Origin: Hyphomicrobium zavarzinii ATCC 27496
GTDB lineage: Bacteria; Pseudomonadota; Alphaproteobacteria; Rhizobiales; Hyphomicrobiaceae
Reading direction: 5' to 3'
Assembly: GCF_000383415.1 (NCBI RefSeq)
Contig: NZ_KB911257.1
Location: forward strand, 1-37,612
Length of the DNA stretch: 37,612 nucleotides
This document shows positions 15,816-24,557 of this stretch, piece by piece. A model generated the notes under the pieces. The model saw nothing but the letters and a program-made list of their open reading frames with translations, searched no databases and had not been told where the DNA came from. How positions within the stretch are numbered: the first letter of the stretch is position 1; every line of letters starts with the position of its first letter. The translations under genes and the position numbers were made by a program.

Positions 15816-17012
15816 ATCGGACGCAGTTGCAAACGTATAGATTGGCATCGACAATGCAGCAGTTGCGAACGTAATTCCGTTCCCCCCTTGAGCCATTCTA
15901 GCAACGATAAGAAATCCACCCAACGCAACTGAATGAGCTATCACCCCCAAAATACCGGCATTCGCCAAACCCATCCCTATAAATCCGCTATTGGCGGCCA
16001 TTTGCGCGTTGTTGAATGCTTCTCGGCCAATTAAGTTTGCCGGCAATAACTCGAAAGGTGACGCAATCAAACCAAGCGTAATTCGGCTATATGACCACCA
16101 ATAGTAACTTTCCGTTTCTAAAAAATATCTCTGATAATACCAATTCAAAACCGATGGAGCCATGAGAGCACGCTCCAGAAACACCGCCGAAAGCCAACGC
16201 GGCTCTCTATCCAAAACCTTCATCCCATGAAGGAAGAACATGCGATCAATCAACGACAACGCTACAATGATGAGCAAGAGACTGCACAAAGCGACCACGG
16301 GCCGACGGCGGCTACTGAGAAACCATACTCCGATTGAAAAAAAAGGATAAAAAGCAGGAGCCTTGTGAGCGGTCAAGGCGAACATCAAAATGCCAGCAAC
16401 GATTGTAATCACGACTTTCGACCAACTGTTCGCGTAAAGCGCTAGCACTGTTGCTAGCGGAATCAACGAGTGACTAACAATCGCTCTAGCGTACTCCATC
16501 CACGACGGAACATTGGCAGCAATTTCCCGCCGAAGCTCGTAGACGCGAAATAGATCAAAACTAATGTACTTCCCAGCAAAATAGATCTGCGCCGCCATAT
16601 ACGCCGCAATAAATATAATTATAACAAAAAATGCGTGGTTGCTTCGTACAAGCGGCTGGTACCAGCTAGAATTAGATAGCATACGGGATGTCGCAATAGC
16701 TATTAAAAGCGCTCCGACACATATCGCACCGTACGATAGGGGCAGCCCCGCCCAAGCCATCAACGCCAATGAAGGCACTATTAGCGTCGCGATGACGATG
16801 TGAACTAAAAGTCGGTCAGCTCGATCTGGCAGCCCCGCGATAGCGCTGATCGAGACAATCGCCAGTGCCGCAAAGCCAACCTTCCATAACTCAATCTCTG
16901 GCCGTATGTAGTAAATTCCGACAGGATAGGCTACGGTGAGAGTTGCTAGGAGGGCAACAAAGCAAACCGTGTGCGCGAGCGGGGGGATGATGCTGTTTGG
17001 ATTCATAGGCAT
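15615..17012 (-). CDS. Polytopic membrane protein, probable oligosaccharide polymerase
   Basis: About twelve hydrophobic segments over 465 residues suggest a Wzy-type polymerase, though family motifs are weaker than in the other three such proteins of the locus. ATG 17012 or 17006 are both possible starts. A periplasmic stretch rich in Tyr and Trp (NWYYQRYFLETESYYWWSYS) is typical of EpsG/Wzy-like loops, and NAQMAANSGFIGMGLANAGI precedes the last helices. The hydrophobic part ends about residue 420. The final 45 residues (Gly, Asp, Lys-rich) are antisense to real helices of the convergent gene, giving a 201-base overlap of two coding regions. Low GC content suggests acquisition by transfer. 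Confidence 0.78.
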   Translation of the reverse strand: MPMNPNSIIPPLAHTVCFVALLATLTVAYPVGIYYIRPEIELWKVGFAALAIVSISAIAGLPDRADRLLVHIVIATLIVPSLALMAWAGLPLSYGAICVGALLIAIATSRMLSNSSWYQPLVRSNHAFFVIIIFIAAYMAAQIYFAGKYISFDLFRVYELRREIAANVPSWMEYARAIVSHSLIPLATVLALYANSWSKVVITIVAGILMFALTAHKAPAFYPFFSIGVWFLSSRRRPVVALCSLLLIIVALSLIDRMFFLHGMKVLDREPRWLSAVFLERALMAPSVLNWYYQRYFLETESYYWWSYSRITLGLIASPFELLPANLIGREAFNNAQMAANSGFIGMGLANAGILGVIAHSVALGGFLIVARMAQGGNGITFATAALSMPIYTFATASDLVTTLTTHGALITIVAVLGISDSKNATFVRKKTNQGQAGDEHGSPYGGDVGCFQGDNHREKNRSRQ

Positions 17013-17032
17013 TTACATAGCTCGGCTTGGAA

Positions 17033-18352
17033 ATGGAACGAAAGGGAGGAACGGCCATACGCACTTCTTTTTATAACCTATTGCGAAGCGATGGGGCGAT
17101 AAATTTAGCCGGACTAATCTTCGCTTCACTGCCTCCGCTTCTAGTGATCCCCATTCTGTCGCGTCTGTTTAGCCCTTCCGTATTCGGCCTTTTCGGCACT
17201 GCCTTTGCCGCAGCGTCGATTGCTATGATATTCATGACTGGCCGATACGAAACCGCGATCGTAGTTCCCAAAGACGACCGGGTGGCCGCTAGCATCGCAT
17301 TATCCGGAGCACTCGTCGCGACAGCTTCCGCATTAGGGGGAATTATAACCGCGCTAATCGCAAACTATATTATAGGTGGTATCCAATTGTATCTTGCCTT
17401 TGCAACAATTGGCATGGCTTATCTTGGGGCTATTTCACAGATAGCCGTAAACAGCGCGGTCAGAGTTGGCAACTTCCGTGCCCTGGCGTTGGGCCGATCA
17501 ATTGGCGCAACGGCGCAAGCTGCCCTTAGCGTGGGCGCTGGCACACTCGAGCTCGGAGCATCGGGCTTACTCGCAGCCTTCTCTCTTAGTTATCTTCTAA
17601 CCGCTTCATTTCTGTTTGCTTCCCTGGCTCCCAGGTTTCGAGAAATGGTGACCAGTTTGACCACCCTGGACATAAAGGCGGCGGCCGTGACATATCGGAA
17701 ATATCCTCTTTTTAATGTTCCCTCTGAAATTGCCAACTCGCTCGCCAATCATCTTCCTGTACTGTTTTTTACTTCCGCCTTTGGGCCAGCGGCTGCAGGT
17801 TACCTAACAATGTTCAATAGGGTGTGGGCAGGCTCTGCGATCATCTCGAAGGGTGTCGGCGAAATATTTCGTTATCGTGCCGCGGCGGAGATGCATCGAA
17901 CGGGGTCATTTTCTTCGACATTCATCAAGACGGCCGCCCCGCTCTCGGTTGTGGCAACTCTCGGTGCCTTTGTTCTAGTGGTTTCGGGTCCGGGTATATT
18001 TGAGTTCTTACTTGGATCAGCGTGGCGACACGCAGGAGAGTATGCGCAAATTCTAGCTCCGTTCGTGGCGATTCAATTGGTCGCTTCGACTATGAGCTCC
18101 GCATTTTACGTCTCTGAGAGGCTAAGGCCGATGATGATGTGGCAGTTCGGCCTCCTCTTAGCCCAAATATTCTCGCTGTGGATAGGTACTGCATCCGGCG
18201 TTCCAAGAAACGCCCTTATGTTGCTTGCTGCCAGTGGGTTCATCATGTACGGCGCTTATCTACTGCTGTCATACTGTGTGGCTAGTGCGCCGGCCGAATC
18301 GGCTCGGGCTGTGCGAAGATCCCCCCCATCTGCGTCGTCGAAGGAAAACTAG
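17033..18352 (+). CDS. wzx: Wzx-type polysaccharide flippase
   Basis: Moves undecaprenyl-diphosphate-linked repeat units across the inner membrane. The 439-residue protein has about twelve membrane helices and the MATE/MVF-type start INLAGLIFASLPPLLVIPIL followed by SRLFSPSVFGLFGTAFAAAS. GRYETAIVVPKDDR is the characteristic polar loop after helix 2. ATG 17033 lacks a Shine-Dalgarno, and TTG 17027 is in frame. A strong GGGAGGA (17044-17050) points instead to an ATA codon at 17057, eight codons in. It is divergent from the polymerase gene with only 20 bases between the two start codons. Lower GC than the flanks. Confidence 0.88.
   Translation: MERKGGTAIRTSFYNLLRSDGAINLAGLIFASLPPLLVIPILSRLFSPSVFGLFGTAFAAASIAMIFMTGRYETAIVVPKDDRVAASIALSGALVATASALGGIITALIANYIIGGIQLYLAFATIGMAYLGAISQIAVNSAVRVGNFRALALGRSIGATAQAALSVGAGTLELGASGLLAAFSLSYLLTASFLFASLAPRFREMVTSLTTLDIKAAAVTYRKYPLFNVPSEIANSLANHLPVLFFTSAFGPAAAGYLTMFNRVWAGSAIISKGVGEIFRYRAAAEMHRTGSFSSTFIKTAAPLSVVATLGAFVLVVSGPGIFEFLLGSAWRHAGEYAQILAPFVAIQLVASTMSSAFYVSERLRPMMMWQFGLLLAQIFSLWIGTASGVPRNALMLLAASGFIMYGAYLLLSYCVASAPAESARAVRRSPPSASSKEN
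17044..17059 (+). promoter_or_regulatory. Strong Shine-Dalgarno placed before an ATA codon in wzx
   Basis: GGGAGGA is the best ribosome-binding site near the start of wzx. Seven bases after GGAGG comes ATA, in frame, and the protein from there (IRTSFYNLLRSDGAINLAG) is a reasonable flippase N-terminus. ATA is a very rare start, so this is either an unusual initiation site, a point mutation from ATG, or a coincidence with real initiation at ATG 17033. Confidence 0.35.
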
Positions 18353-18559
18353 AATCGTCAAATAGACGCCGATGTTGGAGACCGCCTCGCAAATGAGGTG
18401 ATCTCTTGCGCGACTCATTGGTGCGGACCTGTAGATATCTAGCCTCTCAGTTGGCACCAGAGATAGCTGCAGCCAGTTACACCCAAGTCGCAAAATATCT
18501 ATTTGACTTGGTTGATTTTACCGTCGATGTGCAGGCGGGAGAGGTATCGGAAACCGCGC

Positions 18560-19171
18560 ATGATTGCAATTGTCGACCATGGCTATGCGAACATACGGTC
18601 GGTCGACCGAATGCTCCGGCGCCTCAACCAGATTCCCGTCGTTGCCGAGCGCCCTTCCGACCTCAAGCGCGCAAGCAAAATCATCCTGCCCGGCATCGGC
18701 GCTTTCGACGGACCAATGCGCCGCCTGCGCGAGCTCGGCTTCATCGACGCGCTCCATGAACATGCGATCGTGCGCCAACGTCCGATCCTCGGGATCTGCG
18801 TGGGTATGCAGATCATGACGCGGCGTAGCGAGGAAGGCGAGGCTGCGGGTCTCGGCTGGATCGAGGGAGAATGCCGGCGCTTCAGGCCGCCGGCGGAAGC
18901 CAAGCTGCGCGTACCCCACATGGGCTGGAACAAAGTCGCAATCGCGCCCGATGCCAAGCTGTTCGCGGCCTTCGGCAAGGAAGCGAAGTACTATTTCGTT
19001 CACTCCTACTATGTGGCCCTCGACGACAAGTCCTTGAACGCCGCAACCTGCTCCTACGGGGCCGATTTCTGCGCATCATTCCAGAAGGGCAATATTTTTG
19101 GCGTGCAGTTCCATCCGGAAAAGAGCCACCGCTTCGGCCTCGGGCTCCTGAAGGCATTCGCGGAGCTCTGA
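18560..19171 (+). CDS. hisH: HisH-type glutamine amidotransferase of the acetamidino module
   Basis: Class I glutaminase that releases ammonia from glutamine. From ATG 18560 the 203-residue protein has the oxyanion strand LPGIGAFDGP, the nucleophile Cys80 in GICVGMQIM, and His185/Glu187 in QFHPEKSH, so the full triad is present. The context is not histidine biosynthesis: hisF lies three bases downstream and a WbpG-type amidotransferase overlaps hisF. In Pseudomonas aeruginosa the corresponding HisH2-HisF2 pair feeds ammonia to WbpG. A longer frame to 18503 adds unrelated residues. GC is clearly higher than in the flippase just upstream. Confidence 0.92.
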   Translation: MIAIVDHGYANIRSVDRMLRRLNQIPVVAERPSDLKRASKIILPGIGAFDGPMRRLRELGFIDALHEHAIVRQRPILGICVGMQIMTRRSEEGEAAGLGWIEGECRRFRPPAEAKLRVPHMGWNKVAIAPDAKLFAAFGKEAKYYFVHSYYVALDDKSLNAATCSYGADFCASFQKGNIFGVQFHPEKSHRFGLGLLKAFAEL

Positions 19172-19174
19172 CAC

Positions 19175-19951
19175 ATGCTGCTGACCCGCACCATTCCGGT
19201 CCTGCTGCTGCACGGGCACGGACTGAACAAGACCCGGCAATTCGACTACTGGAAGTACCTCGGAGATCCGGTCAACGCCGTCCGTATCTTCAACGAGAAG
19301 GAAGTCGACGAGCTGATCGTGCTCGACATCGATGCTTCACGTGAGGGCTTTGGTCCGCGCATCAAGGAGATTGTCGAGCTTGCCGGCGAATGCTTCATGC
19401 CGATGTGCTACGGCGGGGGCATCACGGACCTCGAGCAGATCAAGCGCTTGCTCAGCGAGGGCATCGAGAAGGTGTCGCTGAATACCGCCGTGCACACCAC
19501 GCCGAGCCTCGTGGAGAAGGCCGCTCGCGACTTCGGCTCGCAAAGCATCGTGGTTTCGATCGACGTGCGGCGCAACGCGGACGGACGCTATTCCGTCTTC
19601 TCCAATTGCGGCCGGAAAGACCGCGGCATCGATCCCGTCGCATTCGCCGTTCAGGCCAAGAACCTCGGCGCCGGCGAGATCATGCTGTACGACATCGACC
19701 GCGACGGAATGAAAAACGGATACAATCTCGAGCTGATCAAAGCCGTTTCCGATGCGGTCGACATTCCCGTCATCGCCTGCGGCGGCGCCGGGCGCCTCGA
19801 GCATCTCAGCGAAGCCATCTCGGCTGGCGCTCATGCCGTTGCGGCGGGCTCGCTGTTTGTCCTGATCGGCCGGCTCGACGCCGTGCTCATCTCCTATCCT
19901 CCGCAAGCCGAACTCGAAAAACTCTACGCTGGCTCGGGGGTTTTCGCATGA
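19175..19951 (+). CDS. hisF: HisF-like ammonia-channelling barrel of the acetamidino module
   Basis: TIM-barrel partner of HisH with 258 residues. Usual HisF uses two catalytic aspartates, Asp11 in the IPCLDV strand and Asp130. Here the first strand reads [17 protein letters not shown], so position 11 is Leu, while Asp130 in [12 protein letters not shown] remains. [20 protein letters not shown] and [17 protein letters not shown] are typical of HisF paralogues tied to sugar amidotransferases. Loss of Asp11 argues against imidazole-glycerol-phosphate synthesis and for a role only as ammonia conduit to WbpG. It is coupled to wbpG by a four-base overlap. Confidence 0.92.
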   Translation: MLLTRTIPVLLLHGHGLNKTRQFDYWKYLGDPVNAVRIFNEKEVDELIVLDIDASREGFGPRIKEIVELAGECFMPMCYGGGITDLEQIKRLLSEGIEKVSLNTAVHTTPSLVEKAARDFGSQSIVVSIDVRRNADGRYSVFSNCGRKDRGIDPVAFAVQAKNLGAGEIMLYDIDRDGMKNGYNLELIKAVSDAVDIPVIACGGAGRLEHLSEAISAGAHAVAAGSLFVLIGRLDAVLISYPPQAELEKLYAGSGVFA

Positions 19952-21084
19952 ACGCCGAAGCGCCGCGGCCGTATCAGATTTGCACCCGCTGCATCATGGA
20001 TACGAGCGATCCCGAGATCACCTTCGACGAGAAGGGCGAGTGCAATCATTGCCGGCGCGTGACCGAGCAGATCGTCGGCAAGCGCTGGTTTCCTCACGAC
20101 GGCCGAGCCAAGCTCGATGCAATCGTCGCTCAGATCAAGCGCGACGGCGCGCATAAGGATTATGACTGCCTCATCGGCCTGAGCGGCGGTGTGGACAGCT
20201 CCTATCTCGCGTACGTGGTGGTTCGAGAGCTGGGTCTGCGGCCACTCGCCGTTCATGTGGACGCGGGCTGGAACTCGGAAATCGCCGTTCACAACATCGA
20301 ACAGATCGTCCGGAAGCTCGACATCGATCTCTATACTGAAGTGGTCGACTGGGAAGAGGTTCAGGATCTCCAGCGCGCCTATTTCAGGGCCGGCGTCGCG
20401 AACCAAGACGTGCCGCAGGATCACGTCTTCTTCGCGGTCCTCTACGAGCTCACCATCCGCAAGGATATCGGGTACTTCCTTACGGGCGGCAACTTCGCGA
20501 CCGAGTCGATCCTTCCGTCGGCGTGGGGCTACAATGCCTCGGATGCGACCAACCTCAACGCGATACACCGCGCGTTCGGAGAGCGTCCTCTCGCCACGTA
20601 CAAGAGGATGAGCTTCTTCAAGAACTACGTGCTGAATACCTACGTGCATAAGCTGCAGCGCATCCGGCCGCTCGACTATCTTCCCTACGAGCGCGATACG
20701 GCCATTGCCTTCATCGAGCGCGAGCTCGGCTGGAAGAACTACGGCGACAAGCACCACGAATCCCGTTGGACGCGCTGGTTCCAGGCGCACTACCTTCCCA
20801 CGAAGTTCGGCTTCGACAAGCGGCGCGCTCACCTCGCGAGCATGGTGGTGGCAGGCGAGCTTACACGCGAAGAGGCGCTCAAGCGGATGACCGAGCCCCT
20901 CTACGATCCGCAGCAACTCAAGGTGGACGAAGATTTCGTCATCAAGAAGCTCGGCATCAGCGAAAACGAGTTCCGCAGCATCATGGCCGCCCCGCCGCGC
21001 CACTACTCCGAGTTTGCGAACGACGAGTGGATCTTCAACGTGACCAGGAAAGTGCGCAACTTTCTGGGCCTGCGGCGAAGATAA
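19948..21084 (+). CDS. wbpG: WbpG/PseA-type N-acetyl sugar amidotransferase
   Basis: Predicted to convert an N-acetyl group of a nucleotide sugar to acetamidino using ATP and ammonia from HisH-HisF. The 378-residue protein starts with a zinc-type Cys set, CTRC (Cys12, Cys15) and CNHC (Cys32, Cys35). Then comes the PP-loop ATP site LSGGVDSSYLAYV (about residues 78-90) and the conserved LAVHVDAGWNSEIAV. Also typical is YFLTGGNFATESILPSAWGY. It overlaps hisF (ATGA). With WbpA, B, E and D in the same locus, the likely substrate is a UDP-2,3-diacetamido-uronic acid, as for WbpG of P. aeruginosa. A legionaminic or pseudaminic acid substrate is less likely, as no NeuB-type synthase is seen. Confidence 0.92.
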   Translation: MNAEAPRPYQICTRCIMDTSDPEITFDEKGECNHCRRVTEQIVGKRWFPHDGRAKLDAIVAQIKRDGAHKDYDCLIGLSGGVDSSYLAYVVVRELGLRPLAVHVDAGWNSEIAVHNIEQIVRKLDIDLYTEVVDWEEVQDLQRAYFRAGVANQDVPQDHVFFAVLYELTIRKDIGYFLTGGNFATESILPSAWGYNASDATNLNAIHRAFGERPLATYKRMSFFKNYVLNTYVHKLQRIRPLDYLPYERDTAIAFIERELGWKNYGDKHHESRWTRWFQAHYLPTKFGFDKRRAHLASMVVAGELTREEALKRMTEPLYDPQQLKVDEDFVIKKLGISENEFRSIMAAPPRHYSEFANDEWIFNVTRKVRNFLGLRRR

Positions 21085-21123
21085 TGTCTTCGGACGCTAC
21101 CTACGAGGTCCCCTAACGGCAGC

Positions 21124-21165
21124 TCCCGTGCTCTCGCAGGCCTTGCATCATGCCTGCGATCGGGA
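21124..21165. other. Stem-loop after the wbpG gene
   Basis: TCGCAGGC (21134-21141) and GCCTGCGA (21152-21159) form a perfect 8-bp stem with a ten-base loop. An outer TCCCG / CGGGA pair extends it. There is no T-run, so it is at best a Rho-assisted terminator or an RNA-stabilising hairpin at the end of the hisH-hisF-wbpG transcript. The rest of the 197-base gap up to the next gene shows nothing else. Confidence 0.4.
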
Positions 21166-21281
21166 ATAGTCCAAAGGGCGAACCGCCGACCTAGTCAGGG
21201 ATCCCTCGATGCCCAGCAGGACTGCTACGGAATGTCGTTGCGGTGATTGCAAATAGATGACGTGAAGCAGAGGATTTTTAG

Positions 21282-22469
21282 ATGTCAAACGAAGCGGGCA
21301 CGATCTACCGCGAACGCTGGCATCTCCCGATTATCTACGCTTTCAGCGTTGTCATGATACTCGGCTTGCATTCGATCTACTACCCGCTGCATGTCGTCTA
21401 TGCATCAGGTCTACCGAAACACATCACTGTCGTAGCAAATGCTGGGTTAGCAGCCATTCTGCTCGCAACAATCACTGCAAGCCAACCCCGACGGTTAGCA
21501 AATTCAGCCTTCACCCTTCTTCTTTGGCTGCCATTCTTCACCTATCTAATCATTCACTATCTTCTGCTTCCGTCACCCTATAGTGACGCAGCGAAACTCG
21601 AGAAAATTACCATCTCGTTTGGACTTGCAGCAGTTTTGGGCGGACTGCTTGCAGCCGACAACAAGTCGGCGATTCGCGCCGTTTCATTCGTGTCCGCCCC
21701 TTTCGTTCTGTTTGGAGCGATCGCGTTGGCTAGAGGCGATATTGCTCTCGGAACGGACACCTTTCAGAATATTTTCTCGAGCCTGGATAACGAGCGAGCA
21801 CCTTACCAGACGATAAATCTGTTTATCGGATTATTCGCGGTGTCAATTTCCGCTCTCTTTCTCGACCGCTCGCTCTTACGAATTATATTAGTCTCAGCCG
21901 TAATTTCCGGGTGCATTTTTATTCAGATCGTGGTCGGAGGACGCGGTGCGATCGTTGCCACCGTGATTGCATTGCTCCTTACGTTTCTGATCAGACTTGG
22001 CGCTTGGAAGTCCCTGCTGATCGCCACAGTTGGAGGCATTGCTGCCGCATTCGCCTTGATGGCTTTGGATATTGATCTCACTCGAGCTACGGCGATCTGG
22101 CGCTTCGAGGACGTCTTGATCTGGGATGCGACCGATCCCTCAATGCGCCTAAGCCTGTGGACGGAAGCAGTGCAAATGTGGCTCCGTCATCCTCTATGGG
22201 GCGCCGGAACCGACGCCTTCATCGCCTCGCGGGGCGACCAGATATATGTTCACAATTTCATTCTCGAGATTCTAGCTGAATATGGCTTGCTCGGATTGGT
22301 CCTCTTCCTAGCGCCCTTTATTATTTTGATCGCTCGCCGGGACAGGGCGAACGCAGCCAACAATCATCTCATTATTCTGTCGATATTTTTCGTCGTCTGC
22401 TTTGCATTTTCCGGCGAGATAAAAGACCTCGCTCCCCTCGTCTTCACGATGGCGCTGGTGAGAGCTTAA
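21282..22469 (+). CDS. O-antigen ligase/polymerase family protein (Wzy_C-type)
   Basis: Inner-membrane protein of 395 residues with about ten helices, predicted to act on lipid-linked polysaccharide in the periplasm. Family marks are VVGGRGAIVATVIALLLTF, then the loop MRLSLWTEAVQMWLRHPLWG with GAGTDAF, and VHNFILEILAEYGLLGLVLF, the conserved H-N-x-x-L-E region. AGAGGA lies upstream of ATG 21282. It converges with the exported-protein gene downstream, 49 bases apart, with no clear terminator. GC content is lower than in hisH-hisF-wbpG. It could be either the Wzy polymerase or the ligase of the system. Confidence 0.87.
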   Translation: MSNEAGTIYRERWHLPIIYAFSVVMILGLHSIYYPLHVVYASGLPKHITVVANAGLAAILLATITASQPRRLANSAFTLLLWLPFFTYLIIHYLLLPSPYSDAAKLEKITISFGLAAVLGGLLAADNKSAIRAVSFVSAPFVLFGAIALARGDIALGTDTFQNIFSSLDNERAPYQTINLFIGLFAVSISALFLDRSLLRIILVSAVISGCIFIQIVVGGRGAIVATVIALLLTFLIRLGAWKSLLIATVGGIAAAFALMALDIDLTRATAIWRFEDVLIWDATDPSMRLSLWTEAVQMWLRHPLWGAGTDAFIASRGDQIYVHNFILEILAEYGLLGLVLFLAPFIILIARRDRANAANNHLIILSIFFVVCFAFSGEIKDLAPLVFTMALVRA

Positions 22470-22518
22470 GCAGCTTGACGCTATAAAAGATTAAGATCCT
22501 TGAATGCGGACCACATCC

Positions 22519-24078
22519 TCACCATGCAGTGATTGGCGTTTCTGCGACCACTTTTCCATCCATAGAGATTGTGATGCTCTCCGAGACAGTGAACTTAAGT
22601 GAATGGGTTCCCGTGAGCACGTCTGAATACATCGTATGGTTTGGAAGCTCCGCGCAGTAGATCGTGCCGTAGTCGTCGGCCTGCGCCCGCGTCATGAAGT
22701 TGTGGAGATCAGGATTGTACACAGTGCCGCCCATGCTCCCTGTGGCGGCGCAGACGCGGCCGCTAAAGACCGCGAGCGTGGTAATTCTCTGCGCCCACGC
22801 GCTCTCGAACAAACCGTACTTGCGAGCGGCGAATTTGAAACCGCCCTGTTCCTTATCGAGGACAATTCTTCCCGCCTTGATATCCTCATCGAAATCACCT
22901 GCTTGAAGGCGACGGAAGAGATTTCCTGATTCATAGAGATACGGCAGCCTGTCCTTACGCTCCGGATGAGTGAACAAGCGATCACGCGACGTTCGGCCGG
23001 CAAGCGTATCGTGCTGGACAATCTCGCCCCACGGATAGAGCCCAGTGAACAGAATTCCATAGGATGACACTGCCGCCTGCGCCTCTCGGTAAAGCATCCC
23101 ATTGTCCGATCGCCAATCCGTAGGCAGGGTGGGGGTCATGTCCCCGTGATAAGTAAATTGCCCTCCCTCATCCAGACGCATGAAGTTACCCGAAGGGTAG
23201 AGGCCTACGAGCAGGCTTCCGTCTTGATAAGTATAGGCATAGTGCTCGTTGGCAACGCTCTCGCTATTTGAATAGCTAATCTCGGTGACTTCATTGCCTT
23301 TCAGAAGGTACAGGTTTGCATTCCCTCGATTGTTCGATCCCCCCAGAACGACACCACCTCCCCAGTTTATCCCTCCGTAGGCCTGCCCCACGCCTTCCTT
23401 CAAAAGGCTTGCCGAAAGGGGTTCGCAGGCATTCTGCACTGGGGTCAGAGGCGCAATAGATAGTCCGCTTCGGTCGACAAAATAGACATGACCGTTGTCG
23501 ATCCGCGCGTAGCTGGGGAGTGCGGGAAAGGCGCCAAAGTCATACTTTGCCGACGAAAGGACATAAGCCCGACACTCCTCGCGATAGGTAACAGTCGCGA
23601 GCTTTCCCTCAGCACCAAACCGCTGCCACTGAATTGGCGAGTTGGCCAACCTGGGAAACGCCTCGGCAAGAGGAATCCATCTGCCGTTGACGAAGGCCTG
23701 TCGAGATCGCTCTTCGATCAAAGTGCCCTTGAAATTCGCGATCTGCGCTTGACTCAAAATTGCACTGGGGGTGGGAATGCGCTCCCATTTCAGATCGATC
23801 GGCTTCGATGGGTCGCGACACCAGAACTCAAGCTGGTTCTCGTTAGTGGGGATGCGCGTCGCCACGGACGAAACAAACGAGGCGGAGCAAATGAGGTTGG
23901 CCACCTTCTTTGTAAAAAGTGGTGGCCGATAGACTTCGAAGCTCTCTGGAGCAGTGTAAGGGACCTCTTCGTAGAATATCGGCTGACTTCCTGCGCTACT
24001 CGTGCCAGCTAGCACCACTGAAAGAGCCAGCGCCCTGAGACCATATCCCTTTGTCCGAGTGATAATTTCCGACCTCAT
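22519..24078 (-). CDS. Exported protein of unknown family, propeller-like
   Basis: I do not recognise the family. ATG 24078 is chosen because the 519-residue product then starts with a good Sec signal peptide: MRSEIITRTKGYGLRALALS, a hydrophobic core, and likely cleavage after AGTSSA. A longer frame to 24246 adds unrelated residues. The mature part has six Cys and a series of short strand-like units with similar wording (GSLLVGLYPSGNFMRL, GILFTGLYPWGEIVQHD, NGHVYFVDRSGLSIAPL, PYLYESGNLFRRL), which suggests a beta-propeller. A C-terminal strand-rich end reads HSLKFTVSESITISMDGK. Lying among polysaccharide genes, it may bind, modify or anchor the polymer; this is inference only. Confidence 0.7.
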   Translation of the reverse strand: MRSEIITRTKGYGLRALALSVVLAGTSSAGSQPIFYEEVPYTAPESFEVYRPPLFTKKVANLICSASFVSSVATRIPTNENQLEFWCRDPSKPIDLKWERIPTPSAILSQAQIANFKGTLIEERSRQAFVNGRWIPLAEAFPRLANSPIQWQRFGAEGKLATVTYREECRAYVLSSAKYDFGAFPALPSYARIDNGHVYFVDRSGLSIAPLTPVQNACEPLSASLLKEGVGQAYGGINWGGGVVLGGSNNRGNANLYLLKGNEVTEISYSNSESVANEHYAYTYQDGSLLVGLYPSGNFMRLDEGGQFTYHGDMTPTLPTDWRSDNGMLYREAQAAVSSYGILFTGLYPWGEIVQHDTLAGRTSRDRLFTHPERKDRLPYLYESGNLFRRLQAGDFDEDIKAGRIVLDKEQGGFKFAARKYGLFESAWAQRITTLAVFSGRVCAATGSMGGTVYNPDLHNFMTRAQADDYGTIYCAELPNHTMYSDVLTGTHSLKFTVSESITISMDGKVVAETPITAW

Positions 24079-24557
24079 CCTGCGCGAAGTCCCCAGATTC
24101 TCGCCCAAATCTCCGCTTTGAGCGCGAGCAACGGCATCCTCACACACATGAGTAGCAACCCATTGCTTGCGTGAAGCTAGCGCCACACCGATGGAAGGAT
24201 AGGCAAGTAACGAGCAGAAGCTCTGAAGCGTCAACAACGTGCGCACAGTGTACTGATGCCTTCCCTAATGCAGTGGGGGAAGTGTTCAGAATTAAACTTC
24301 CACCCCCCGAACTCTCCCCGCACGCGTACGCAACCCCAAATCTACCCGGCGCACCATCGCAAAAGGCGCCCTATCCCCATGTAAATTAAACGGATGGTTG
24401 GGAATTTTTTGATTGTTGCAGCGCTGCTCAACGTGCGATCCGCGCAAAATGCGCGCCGCGACCAAACCGCTTGCAATCCCGACAGCGACTGCGCTATCTC
24501 GTTCGTTAACGGCCGGTCGTCCCGTTCCAAAAGATCAACTGTTAGGCGGACAAATTC
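24079..24557. other. Divergent intergenic region upstream of wzz
   Basis: It separates the exported-protein gene (minus) and wzz (plus) and must hold their promoters. An in-frame extension of the minus gene enters it but looks non-coding. Two structures stand out. A hairpin at 24274-24307 pairs GGAAGT with ACTTCC and then GGG with CCC across one bulged A; it has no T-run. At 24418-24427 the 10-bp palindrome GCAGCGCTGC sits inside TTG...CAA arms, like a regulator operator. I cannot name a promoter with confidence. Confidence 0.5.

Noticed and set aside
18560-19951. Part of a histidine biosynthesis operon
   Set aside because: HisF lacks Asp11, no other his gene is near, and wbpG overlaps hisF; the amidination role fits better.
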